Source: Sulfuritalea sp. (lineage in GTDB: Bacteria; Pseudomonadota; Gammaproteobacteria; Burkholderiales; Rhodocyclaceae). Taken from it: DNA of 64,000 nt. Location: contig JALHPU010000002.1 of assembly GCA_022842325.1 (NCBI GenBank), positions 1-64,000 of the forward strand, written 5' to 3'. The translations under genes and the position numbers were made by a program. Within the stretch, counting starts at the first letter, position 1. Each line of letters opens with the position of its first letter. The notes beneath the pieces were generated by a model, which was not told the origin of the DNA, ran no database searches, and worked only from the letters and a program-made list of their open reading frames with translations. Positions 55,517-63,019 of the stretch are shown piece by piece.

Positions 55517-57178
55517 ATGAGCCTTATTGCCAAGCAGGCCACGACACCACCGCGCACGCCGTATGCCACGCGCCGCACCACATTCCGGCTGCTGCGCTAT
55601 TTCACGGTCGCGGCACTGGTTTCCCTGCTGACCGTCAGCCTGGCCCTGTACTTCCTCGAAGAACGGGAAGTGGCTTTTTTCCAGGACGTGCAGAAAGCCC
55701 AGTCGGCCTTTTTCAAGGAAGCCCAGGCCGAACTTGCGGTCGAGACCGAACAGACGGCCAGGCGAAGCCTGATTGCGGCGCAGGAGGCGGCCAACGTCAA
55801 CCTGACCCAGTTCTTCGCCAATACCTTGTGGGACAGCCATTTCGCGCCATTTACCGCGCTCACCCGGACGATTTCGCTCGACCGCTGCCGCGCCATTGCG
55901 AGCGGCAGCAATTCGCCGCCGGCCGCCGCCGCGAACCCACGCCAGGAGTGCTTCGCCGAGATCGGCCTGAAAATCAAATCGCTGCCCGGCTTTGCCGCCC
56001 TCGACCAGCGCGCCACGGCATCCATGCGTACCAGCAACGTGTTCAAGATCAAGGTGTACGACCTGCGCGGCCTCACGGTGTATTCCTCGGATCACCGCAA
56101 CATCGGCGAAGACAAGATCGACAACGCCGGCTGGCGGGCCGCCGCGGCAGGCAGGGCGGCCAGCGAGCTGACCCATCGCGACCACTTCAGCGCCTTCGAG
56201 GGCATCGTCGAGAACCGCGACCTGATTTCCAGCTATATCCCGGTGCGCCGCGGCGGCGCCAAGGAGGTGGTCGGCGTTTTCGAAATCTATGCAGACGTCA
56301 CACCCTTGCTGGAACAGATCAAGACCAGCTCGACGCTGCTTGCCGGCCTGGTGGCCGGCAATCAGGGAAAAATCGAGCGGACCTCGCAGCAAAACCTGGA
56401 GAAAGTCGCGGCGAATTCCGACACCCTGCTGAAAGTTGTTGCCGCGCTGTTTGTGGTGCTGTTCGCGGCACTGCTGTATATCGTCCAGCGCGGTCAGAAC
56501 ATCATCGATCAGCAAATTCTCGCCCTGGAGCAGACTGCGGCGCGCGAGCGGCTCTGGCATCAGGAAAAAATGTCGGCCATGTCGGCCATGGCCGCCAATG
56601 TGTCACATGAAACCGGCAATGCGCTGAGCGTCATCTCCGCCACGGCACAGGAACTGGCGGCGATCCAGGAAGGTAACGACGGCGCCGCGGATGCCGCAGC
56701 AAAAATCATGGACCAGTGCCGGAGAGTGTTCCAGATGACCCGCCAGATTTCCGCCTTCGCCACGGCCAGCGATCACATCGAGTTCACCAACGTCAACCCG
56801 CTGATCGAGGCCGTCTGCTATTTCTTCAGCTTCGACCGCCGCTTCCGCAACCCGATCGAATTCCGGCCGGCCGAGAACCTGCCCTGGTGCGATCTGATCC
56901 CGGATTTCCTGAAGGAGGTTCTGATGAGTCTCCTGCCCACGCTGAACGGACACATCGTGGTGTCCACCGCCCCCTGCAGCTTGGGCGTGCGCATCCGGAT
57001 CCATTCCGAAGCCGCCGACGGCGAGCCTGCGCACGAAGGCGACGCCCTGTTCGACAGCCGCGTGGAAATCGCCAGCCGTCGCATCGAGGACATGGGTGGC
57101 ACCCTGTCGATCGGCGAGTCGGGCAAGCTGATTGACATCGAACTCCCGGCCTGCATGCGCGAAGACAGTCCGCACTGA
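55517..57178 (+). CDS. Sensor histidine kinase-like membrane protein with degenerate catalytic domain
   Basis: A 553-residue protein. TM1 (about 23-45), a periplasmic sensor domain (46-300) and TM2 (about 305-323) are clear. The dimerisation helix has NVSHETGNALSVISATAQEL with His364 in an H-box position, but Glu-Thr-Gly replaces the usual Glu-Ile/Leu-Asn. The ATPase part lacks recognisable N, G1 and G2 boxes. It may bind or sense without phosphorylating. No response regulator is adjacent. An FNR box upstream suggests anaerobic expression. Confidence 0.8.
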   Translation: MSLIAKQATTPPRTPYATRRTTFRLLRYFTVAALVSLLTVSLALYFLEEREVAFFQDVQKAQSAFFKEAQAELAVETEQTARRSLIAAQEAANVNLTQFFANTLWDSHFAPFTALTRTISLDRCRAIASGSNSPPAAAANPRQECFAEIGLKIKSLPGFAALDQRATASMRTSNVFKIKVYDLRGLTVYSSDHRNIGEDKIDNAGWRAAAAGRAASELTHRDHFSAFEGIVENRDLISSYIPVRRGGAKEVVGVFEIYADVTPLLEQIKTSSTLLAGLVAGNQGKIERTSQQNLEKVAANSDTLLKVVAALFVVLFAALLYIVQRGQNIIDQQILALEQTAARERLWHQEKMSAMSAMAANVSHETGNALSVISATAQELAAIQEGNDGAADAAAKIMDQCRRVFQMTRQISAFATASDHIEFTNVNPLIEAVCYFFSFDRRFRNPIEFRPAENLPWCDLIPDFLKEVLMSLLPTLNGHIVVSTAPCSLGVRIRIHSEAADGEPAHEGDALFDSRVEIASRRIEDMGGTLSIGESGKLIDIELPACMREDSPH

Positions 57179-57194
57179 CAGCGCCCCGGCGATA

Positions 57195-58712
57195 ATGCCG
57201 GGCATGTCCGCCGCCCTGCCGCCCCTGATCGCCGCCCTGCTCGCAACGGACCGGTATCCGCATCCGGCCGGCCGCGTGGAACTGGTCGAGACCCATGCCT
57301 CCTGGCTGCTGCTGGCCGGTGATTTCGCCTACAAGATAAAGAAGCCGGTGACGCTGCCCTTTCTCGACTACGGCACGCTCACCTTGCGCGAAGCCTGTTG
57401 CCGCGCCGAGCTGGTGCTGAACCGCCGACTGGCGCCGGACCTGTACCTTGACGTGGTGCCGATCGGCGGCAGCCCGGAACAGCCGCAGCTCGGTGCGGCG
57501 CCTGCAATCGAATGGGCGGTGCGCATGCGGCGCTTCGACGAGAGCGGCCGCCTCGACCGCGTCGCGGCACGCGGCGATCTGCTGCCGCAGCAGCTATCCC
57601 AGCTGGCGGCGACGTTGGTCGCCTTCCATCAGGCCGCGGCCGTCGCGGCGCCCGGCACGCGCTTTGGTGCGCCCGAACCGGTGTTGGAGGCCGCGCGCGA
57701 GAATTTCACCGAGCTGCGCCAGCTGCTGCCGATCCACGACCAGGAACGGGTCGAGTTCCTGGCGCACTGGACCGAGGCCGAGTTCAAGGCGCGCGCCGCA
57801 GACTTTGCCGCGCGCAAGCAGGGCGGTTTCATCCGCGAAGGCCACGGCGACCTGCACCTGGGCAACCTGGCGCTGATCGATGGCCGCGTGACGCCCTTCG
57901 ACTGCATCGAGTTCAACGAGGATTTCCGCTGGAACGATCCGATCAGCGAAATTGCCTTCGTCTGGATTGACCTGCTCGACCATGGCCGGCCGGGCCTGGC
58001 GGCCTGGCTGCTGAATGCCTGGCTGGAGGCTGGCGGCGATTTTGCGGCGCTCAGGTTGCTGCACTTCTACGCCGTGTATCGCGCCGTGGTGCGCGCCAAG
58101 ATCGCCGCCCTGCGCGGACGCCAGGAAGACAGTGTCCACGCGCTGGCGGAACTCGATGCGGCGCGCAGCTACCTGCATCTGGCGCGGGAGATCGCCGTAC
58201 CGCCGACGCCGACTCTGCTGATCACCTGCGGCCTCTCGGGTTCGGGCAAGACCACGGCGAGTTCGGCGCGCCTGCTGGACGACGCCGGTCCGGCGACCGG
58301 CAGCGTCATCCGTCTGCGCTCGGACATCGAACGCAAGCGCCTGTTCGGCCTGACTGCACTGGAACGCAGCGATTCGCCGCAGGACGGCGGCATCTACACG
58401 GCCGAGGCCAACACGCGCACCTACGCGCGACTGCACGAACTGGCGCGCGAGCTGCTGGCCGCCGGCTGGCCGGTGATCGTCGATGCCGCCTTCCTGCGCC
58501 GCGCCGAGCGCGCCGAGTTTGCCGCACTGGCGGCCGAATTCGGCGTCGACTTCGGCATCCTCGCCGCCGAAGCGCCGCCGGAAGAATTGCGCCGCCGCCT
58601 GCGGGCACGTAGCGGCGATGCTTCGGAAGCGACCGTGGCGGTGCTCGACCGGCAGCTCAAGTGGTTCGAACCGCTCGTCGCGGAAGAGCGCTCGTGCCTG
58701 AACAGTCCTTGA
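57195..58712 (+). CDS. Two-domain kinase: aminoglycoside phosphotransferase-like plus P-loop ATPase
   Basis: About 505 residues from the ATG at 57195 (57204 is also possible). The N-terminal half (about 1-330) resembles the COG2187 APH-like kinases: VELVETHASWLLLAGDFAYKIKKPV, catalytic HGDLHLGNL and FDCIEFNEDFRWND. The C-terminal half (about 335-505) is a P-loop kinase with CGLSGSGKTT. The pair of domains is found as a fused protein in many proteobacteria; the substrate is unknown. It starts 16 bp after the kinase-like gene. Confidence 0.88.
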   Translation: MPGMSAALPPLIAALLATDRYPHPAGRVELVETHASWLLLAGDFAYKIKKPVTLPFLDYGTLTLREACCRAELVLNRRLAPDLYLDVVPIGGSPEQPQLGAAPAIEWAVRMRRFDESGRLDRVAARGDLLPQQLSQLAATLVAFHQAAAVAAPGTRFGAPEPVLEAARENFTELRQLLPIHDQERVEFLAHWTEAEFKARAADFAARKQGGFIREGHGDLHLGNLALIDGRVTPFDCIEFNEDFRWNDPISEIAFVWIDLLDHGRPGLAAWLLNAWLEAGGDFAALRLLHFYAVYRAVVRAKIAALRGRQEDSVHALAELDAARSYLHLAREIAVPPTPTLLITCGLSGSGKTTASSARLLDDAGPATGSVIRLRSDIERKRLFGLTALERSDSPQDGGIYTAEANTRTYARLHELARELLAAGWPVIVDAAFLRRAERAEFAALAAEFGVDFGILAAEAPPEELRRRLRARSGDASEATVAVLDRQLKWFEPLVAEERSCLNSP

Positions 58713-58720
58713 GCCGCACA

Positions 58721-59110
58721 TCACGGCAGCGCTAGATCGAGCAGGCGGCTCAGTTCGACACCGAGCACGATGAACCAGACGAAGATCGCAATGCCGACGC
58801 CGGCGGCGGCGATGTCCTTGATGACCTTGATCTTCTCGTTGTGGCGCGTCTCGACGAAGTCGCATAGGGCCTCGATTGCGCTGTTGAAGATTTCGGAGAC
58901 CAGTACGAATGCGGTCACCACCAGGATCAGCAGAAAATCCACCCAGGCGCGCGCGCCGAAAGCCACCGCCAGCACCACGACCGACACGATCAGTTTGTAG
59001 GTCACCGACCAGTCGTAGAGCACGGCGTAGCGCAGCCCCGAAATGACGGTGCGGATCTTGCGCAAGGGATGGTAGCCGGCCTCGCCGGTACCCAGGAACT
59101 TGTGCCTCAT
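58721..59110 (-). CDS. dgkA: Diacylglycerol kinase DgkA
   Basis: A 129-residue inner-membrane enzyme with three transmembrane helices. The active-site motif EIFNSAIEALCDFVE is present, as is the amphipathic N-terminal region. It converts diacylglycerol from envelope glycan synthesis to phosphatidate. The overall length matches E. coli DgkA (122). It is convergent with the two-domain kinase. Confidence 0.93.
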   Translation of the reverse strand: MRHKFLGTGEAGYHPLRKIRTVISGLRYAVLYDWSVTYKLIVSVVVLAVAFGARAWVDFLLILVVTAFVLVSEIFNSAIEALCDFVETRHNEKIKVIKDIAAAGVGIAIFVWFIVLGVELSRLLDLALP

Positions 59111-59198
59111 TCAGGACTGCCCCGCCGGCGAACCGGGCCGGATCACGGCGGCGTAGTACCGCAAGAAATCATTTGCGCGGCTTCTCATGGCGGCATCC

Positions 59199-60173
59199 CT
59201 AAGCTTTCCCGGCGCCAGCCGCAGCGCGTTCCAGCTTTTCCTTGCGCAGCGAGAGCCAGACCGAGATGCCGATGAAAGTGGCGACCACCGCCAGCGAGAA
59301 GCCGATCGGAATCTGGTAGAGGTCGATCAGCAGCATCTTGACGCCGATGAACACCAGCACCGCCGCCAGGCCGTACTTGAGCAGCGAAAATCTGTCGGCC
59401 ATGTCGGCCAGCAGGAAGTACATCGCACGCAAGCCGAGGATGGCGAAGACATTCGAGGTCAGCACGATGAAGGGGTCCGCGGTGATGGCGAAGATGGCCG
59501 GGATCGAATCGACGGCGAAGATCAGGTCCGAAATCTCGACCAGGATCAGCGTCAGCAACAGGGGTGTCGCGTAGCGCACGCCGTCCTTCCAGACGAAGAA
59601 CTTCTCGCCGTGGAGTTCGTCGCTGATCTTCATGTGGCCGCGCAGCCAGCGGATCAGCGGGTTGTTCGCCATGTCGGGCTTTTCTTCGGCGAACCACCAC
59701 ATCTTGATGCCGGTGACCAGCAGGAAGGCGCCGAAGAGGTAGAGCATCCAGTGGAACTGGGTGATCAGCCAGGCGCCGGCGAAGATCATCACCGTGCGCA
59801 TGACGATGGCGCCGAGCACGCCGAGCACCAGCACGCGCTTCTGCAATTCAAGCGGGATGCCGAAAAACGCGAACAGCATCAACCAGACGAAGACGTTGTC
59901 GATCGCCAGCGATTTTTCGATCAGGTAGCCGGTGACGAACTCGAGCGATTTCTGGTTGGCCACTTCGCGCCCGACGCTACCATCGAGATGCCACCAGAGC
60001 GCCGCCGCAAACAGGAAGGAGACCGAGACCCAGACCAGCGACCAGGTCGCGGCCTCGCGGAAGGACACCTTGTGCTGCTTGCCGCCGCCGACCACGAACA
60101 GGTCGATCGCCAGCATCACCAGGACGATGGCGACGAATGCCGCCCACATCCACCATGTACCGATTGTTTCCAT
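59199..60173 (-). CDS. TerC/Alx family membrane protein, probable Mn2+ exporter
   Basis: A 324-residue protein with about nine transmembrane helices. Acidic metal-binding motifs are visible in [13 protein letters not shown] and [15 protein letters not shown], the TerC signatures. AAGGAG lies ten bases before the ATG. The yybP-ykoY riboswitch upstream supports manganese export or homeostasis, as shown for E. coli Alx and other TerC proteins. A substrate beyond Mn2+ cannot be excluded. Confidence 0.93.
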   Translation of the reverse strand: METIGTWWMWAAFVAIVLVMLAIDLFVVGGGKQHKVSFREAATWSLVWVSVSFLFAAALWWHLDGSVGREVANQKSLEFVTGYLIEKSLAIDNVFVWLMLFAFFGIPLELQKRVLVLGVLGAIVMRTVMIFAGAWLITQFHWMLYLFGAFLLVTGIKMWWFAEEKPDMANNPLIRWLRGHMKISDELHGEKFFVWKDGVRYATPLLLTLILVEISDLIFAVDSIPAIFAITADPFIVLTSNVFAILGLRAMYFLLADMADRFSLLKYGLAAVLVFIGVKMLLIDLYQIPIGFSLAVVATFIGISVWLSLRKEKLERAAAGAGKA

Positions 60174-60201
60174 TGCATGCTCTCCTTGTCAGACCCGGTT
60201 C

Positions 60202-60267
60202 GCCGTTCCGTCGGCAGCGCAGGCTGCAAACGGAACGGCCCTTTATCCAGCGAGGACGAAGGGCCGT
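60202..60267 (-). promoter_or_regulatory. Riboswitch expression platform: two mutually exclusive hairpins
   Basis: Hairpin 1 pairs 60259-60267 with 60235-60243 (9 bp, ACGGCCCTT/AAGGGCCGT). Hairpin 2 pairs 60230-60239 with 60202-60211 (10 bp, GCCGTTCCGT/ACGGAACGGC). They share 60235-60239, so only one can form. This is the expected on/off switch between aptamer and the terC ribosome site at 60183-60190. Confidence 0.65.
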
Positions 60268-60296
60268 GTCTTTGACAAGGGAACCTCCGCCATCGC

Positions 60297-60414
60297 GGCA
60301 AAGGTCTTGCTCGTGCCTGCCATGCGACAAGCACCCGCGGCGCCGGGGAACCCTGCTGCTGCCAGGATTTCCGTATTGACGACACCGCGGCGGAGAGCTA
60401 CTCCCCCTTGGGAT
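60297..60414 (-). ncRNA. yybP-ykoY manganese riboswitch upstream of terC
   Basis: The minus strand carries the class signatures in order: AAGGGGGAGTAGC (60410-60398) at the 5' end, then GTCGTCAATACGG, and GCAAGACCTTTGCC (60310-60297) at the 3' end. AAGG and CCTT can close P1. The aptamer starts at the first transcribed bases. In this class Mn2+ bridges the two L1/L3 loops and raises expression of exporter genes such as alx and mntP. The gene downstream is a TerC protein. Confidence 0.88.
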
Positions 60415-60420
60415 GAACGA

Positions 60421-60449
60421 AATTTACTTAACCTGATTAAATTGGTCAA
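60421..60449 (-). promoter_or_regulatory. Promoter of the riboswitch-terC transcript
   Basis: On the minus strand TTGACC (60449-60444), 17 bp, TAAATT (60426-60421). The start falls near 60414, directly before the aptamer. The region is AT-rich compared with its surroundings. Confidence 0.7.
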
Positions 60450-60473
60450 CTACTTTCCGGCGCAGCCCGCAAG

Positions 60474-61418
60474 CTAGTGCTTGCTGCGCTCGGGATGCGT
60501 GGCGTGCCAGTCGGCCAGTGCCGGTGCGACATCTCGCAGCTCCCCGATGATGCGCACGCCGTCGATGCTGCGACCGCGCCCCGACAGCCCGGCGCCACCG
60601 GCCCACAGCTTGGTGCGTTCGGGCAGCGCGGCGCGCAATTCGATCAGGGCGTCGCGCGACTTGCGCCAGGGGTAGGCGCCGGAGAACGACAGCGCCACGA
60701 CGTCGGCCGTCGTCGCCTGCGCCGCACCGACGATATCGGCGATCGGGGTTTGCGCGCCGAGCGAAAGAGCGAAAGCGCCGTTGGCCGCCAGCAGGGCCTC
60801 GACCATCAACAGGCCGAGCACGTGCTCTTCGTCCTTGACCGTGGTCAGCAGCACCTGGGGCCGCGTGCCGCGTCCGCCCAAGGCATAAATCGAAGCGCGC
60901 AGCTGGTTCTGGATCAGTTCCGTGTACAGGTGTTCCTCGAAGATGGCGATTTCGCCGCTCATCCAGCCGTCGCCGATACGCCGGTTGAGCGCCGGCACGG
61001 TGTCCATGACGAAACGCTCGAGCCCGTCGCGCGCCAGGCGCTGGGCCAGTTCGGCGCGCAGCGGATCGATGTCGCGCGCCTTGAGCATGGGCACGATCCA
61101 GTCCGCCGTGTCGTCAGCGCCGACTATTGCCGGGCTGGCGGCCAGGCGCTCGCCGAGTTCGGCGATCGACTGGCGCAACAGCGCCCCCGGGCGCTGGCCC
61201 TGGTCCATCAGGCGCTTGATCAGGCGCAGATGCTCGACCTGTTCGGCCGGATAGACGCGTTCGCCGCAGGCATCGCGCAGGGGTTGCGGAAAACCGTAGC
61301 GGCGCTCCCAGACACGCAGGGTGTCCTTGCCCAGACCGGTATCGCGCTCAACAGCGGCAATGCCGATACCGGCGCCGGTGGCCGGAGCACTGTCGATTGC
61401 GGGGGTGCTGTTTTCCAT
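60474..61418 (-). CDS. MerR-type regulator with B12-binding domain (LitR/CarH-like light sensor)
   Basis: A 314-residue protein. The N-terminal MerR helix-turn-helix (18-85) has RVWERRYGFPQPLR. A helical domain contains W152-x9-E162-H163, the tryptophan and Glu-His signature that caps adenosylcobalamin in CarH. The Rossmann-like domain has E197-x-H199-x-x-G202, the lower-ligand histidine motif. In light the cobalamin photolyses and the repressor leaves DNA. Start at 61418. It faces a glutathione peroxidase gene with shared promoter sites. Confidence 0.9.
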   Translation of the reverse strand: MENSTPAIDSAPATGAGIGIAAVERDTGLGKDTLRVWERRYGFPQPLRDACGERVYPAEQVEHLRLIKRLMDQGQRPGALLRQSIAELGERLAASPAIVGADDTADWIVPMLKARDIDPLRAELAQRLARDGLERFVMDTVPALNRRIGDGWMSGEIAIFEEHLYTELIQNQLRASIYALGGRGTRPQVLLTTVKDEEHVLGLLMVEALLAANGAFALSLGAQTPIADIVGAAQATTADVVALSFSGAYPWRKSRDALIELRAALPERTKLWAGGAGLSGRGRSIDGVRIIGELRDVAPALADWHATHPERSKH

Positions 61419-61424
61419 CTGAGA

Positions 61425-61506
61425 ATTATATGTCCAAGACAAAGTCGTTGACAACCTGAAATCTGATGGGTATCTTACGAACATCGTATCGATTTGTCCA
61501 GGACAA
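61425..61506. promoter_or_regulatory. Divergent promoters and operators of the MerR gene and glutathione peroxidase
   Basis: Minus: TTGTCA (61454-61449), 18 bp, TATAAT (61430-61425). Plus: TTGACA (61448-61453), 17 bp, TATCTT (61471-61476). The -35 boxes overlap. Operator O1 (TGTC-CAA-GACA, 61431-61441) lies in the minus spacer. Operator O2 (TTGTCC-A-GGACAA, 61494-61506) lies just after the plus start. Both are ready sites for the MerR-type repressor. Confidence 0.75.
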
Positions 61507-61510
61507 TATT

Positions 61511-62074
61511 ATGAAATCTCCACAGTTGGCAAGCTTGCTGCTGATCGCCGCCGGCCTTTCCCTGGCCTTGCCGGCAAGGGCCGCCAGTTGCCCGTCTCTG
61601 CTCGACCACAGCTTCCCGCGCCTGCAGGATGGCGCGCCGCAGTCGCTCTGCCAGTACCAGGGCAAGGTGATTCTGGTGGTCAATACGGCGAGCTTCTGCG
61701 GCTTTTCCGGCCAGTACGAAGGTCTCGAAGCTGTCTACGACAAATACAAGAATCGTGGCCTGGTCGTCATCGGCTTTCCGTCCAACGATTTCGGTGAACA
61801 GGAACCTGGCAGCAACAAGGAAATCGCCGATTTCTGCCGCACTACCTACGGCATCAAATTCCCGCTGATGGCCAAGACCGACATCGCCGCGCCGAAAACC
61901 CACGCCTTGTACAAGCAACTGATTGCCAAGAGCGGCGCCGCGCCGAAGTGGAATTTCCACAAATACCTGATCGACCGCAGCGGCACCAGGGTCGAGAGCT
62001 TCAACACCATGACCGCGCCCGACAGCCGCAGCCTGATCGCGCAGATCGAGCGCCGGCTGGCCGAAAAACCCTGA
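61511..62074 (+). CDS. Exported glutathione peroxidase-like thiol peroxidase
   Basis: A 187-residue protein from the ATG at 61511, right after O2. A signal peptide (about 1-25) puts it in the periplasm. The catalytic residues are Cys63 (NTASFCGFS; cysteine, not selenocysteine), Gln97, Trp147 and Asn148. It reduces organic or hydrogen peroxide. Regulation by the adjacent B12-type sensor would link it to light-driven oxidative stress. Confidence 0.9.
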   Translation: MKSPQLASLLLIAAGLSLALPARAASCPSLLDHSFPRLQDGAPQSLCQYQGKVILVVNTASFCGFSGQYEGLEAVYDKYKNRGLVVIGFPSNDFGEQEPGSNKEIADFCRTTYGIKFPLMAKTDIAAPKTHALYKQLIAKSGAAPKWNFHKYLIDRSGTRVESFNTMTAPDSRSLIAQIERRLAEKP

Positions 62075-62106
62075 ATCCGTCAGCAAGTCTTTCCAAGGAG
62101 AACGCC

Positions 62107-62907
62107 GTGAATGCACCCGAACGCTTTTTCATGCCCGACATCCAGTCCAGTCCAGACCACCGCCGGCTGGCGATCCAGCAGGTTGGCGTCAAGGGCCTGC
62201 GCTATCCGCTGGCCCTGATCGATGCCGCCGGCGAAGCCCATGCCACGGTGGCGACGCTGGCGATGACCGTCGGCCTGCCGCCCGAGGTCAAGGGCACCCA
62301 CATGTCGCGCTTCGTCGAAATGCTCGAACGCGAACGCCCAGCCTTGACGCTACGCGACCTGCGCCAGATGTTCGCCGAAATGCTGGTGCACCTGCAGGCC
62401 AATTCCGGCCGCATCGAACTGCGCTTTCCCTATTTCATCCGCAAGACGGCTCCCGTTTCCGGGGTCGCCAGCCTGCTCGACATCGATGCCGGCATCGACA
62501 TCTGGGCCGAGCCCGGCGGCGCGGTGGACATGGCGCTTGCCGTCACCGTGCCGGTGACCAGCCTGTGCCCCTGCTCGAAGGAGATTTCGGCCTACGGCGC
62601 CCACAACCAGCGTTCGCACCTGAGCCTGCGCGTCGAACTGCGCGCCGACATGATGCTGGAAGAACTGGTGCGCATCGCCGAAGAACAGGCCTCCTGCGAA
62701 GTGTTCGGCCTGCTCAAGCGCCCCGATGAAAAATGGGTCACCGAGCGCGCTTACGACAACCCGAAATTCGTCGAGGACCTGGTGCGCGACATCGCCCTGC
62801 GCCTGCAGGATGAGGCTCGCATCGGCGTCTGGTCGGTGGCTTCGGAAAACTTCGAGTCGATCCACAACCATTCCGCCTACGCGCTGATCGAGGGTCGCAA
62901 TGCTTGA
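62107..62907 (+). CDS. folE2: GTP cyclohydrolase FolE2 (type IB)
   Basis: A 266-residue enzyme from a GTG at 62107 with AAGGAG upstream. The motif VTSLCPCSKEIS holds the metal-ligand cysteine of the type IB enzymes. It makes dihydroneopterin triphosphate for folate and related pterins, and can work with metals other than zinc. In other bacteria folE genes are part of LitR/CarH light-regulated sets; here it follows the peroxidase by 32 bp. Confidence 0.93.
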   Translation: MNAPERFFMPDIQSSPDHRRLAIQQVGVKGLRYPLALIDAAGEAHATVATLAMTVGLPPEVKGTHMSRFVEMLERERPALTLRDLRQMFAEMLVHLQANSGRIELRFPYFIRKTAPVSGVASLLDIDAGIDIWAEPGGAVDMALAVTVPVTSLCPCSKEISAYGAHNQRSHLSLRVELRADMMLEELVRIAEEQASCEVFGLLKRPDEKWVTERAYDNPKFVEDLVRDIALRLQDEARIGVWSVASENFESIHNHSAYALIEGRNA

Positions 62908-63019
62908 TCTGCTGATCGGCCTCGCCCTCACCGCCCTGCTGCTGCGCTGGTCAGAACGCCTGCCCGAGCGCGCGCGCGCGCCCAATGCTGAAGTCATTCG
63001 ACGCAGGAGCAAACCATGA
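62900..63019 (+). CDS. Small membrane protein (39 residues), possible
   Basis: An ATG-initiated reading frame overlaps the folE2 stop by 8 bp and ends in an ATGA overlap with the next gene. It encodes MLDLLIGLALTALLLRW followed by a basic tail (RRRSKP), so one membrane helix with a positive end. Coupling on both sides supports translation. No similarity is recognised. Confidence 0.45.
   Translation: MLDLLIGLALTALLLRWSERLPERARAPNAEVIRRRSKP

Noticed and set aside
54984-55520. A 178-codon frame between tetR and the sensor-like gene
   Set aside because: It covers the tetR promoter and start, shows no similarity, and its codon use looks random.
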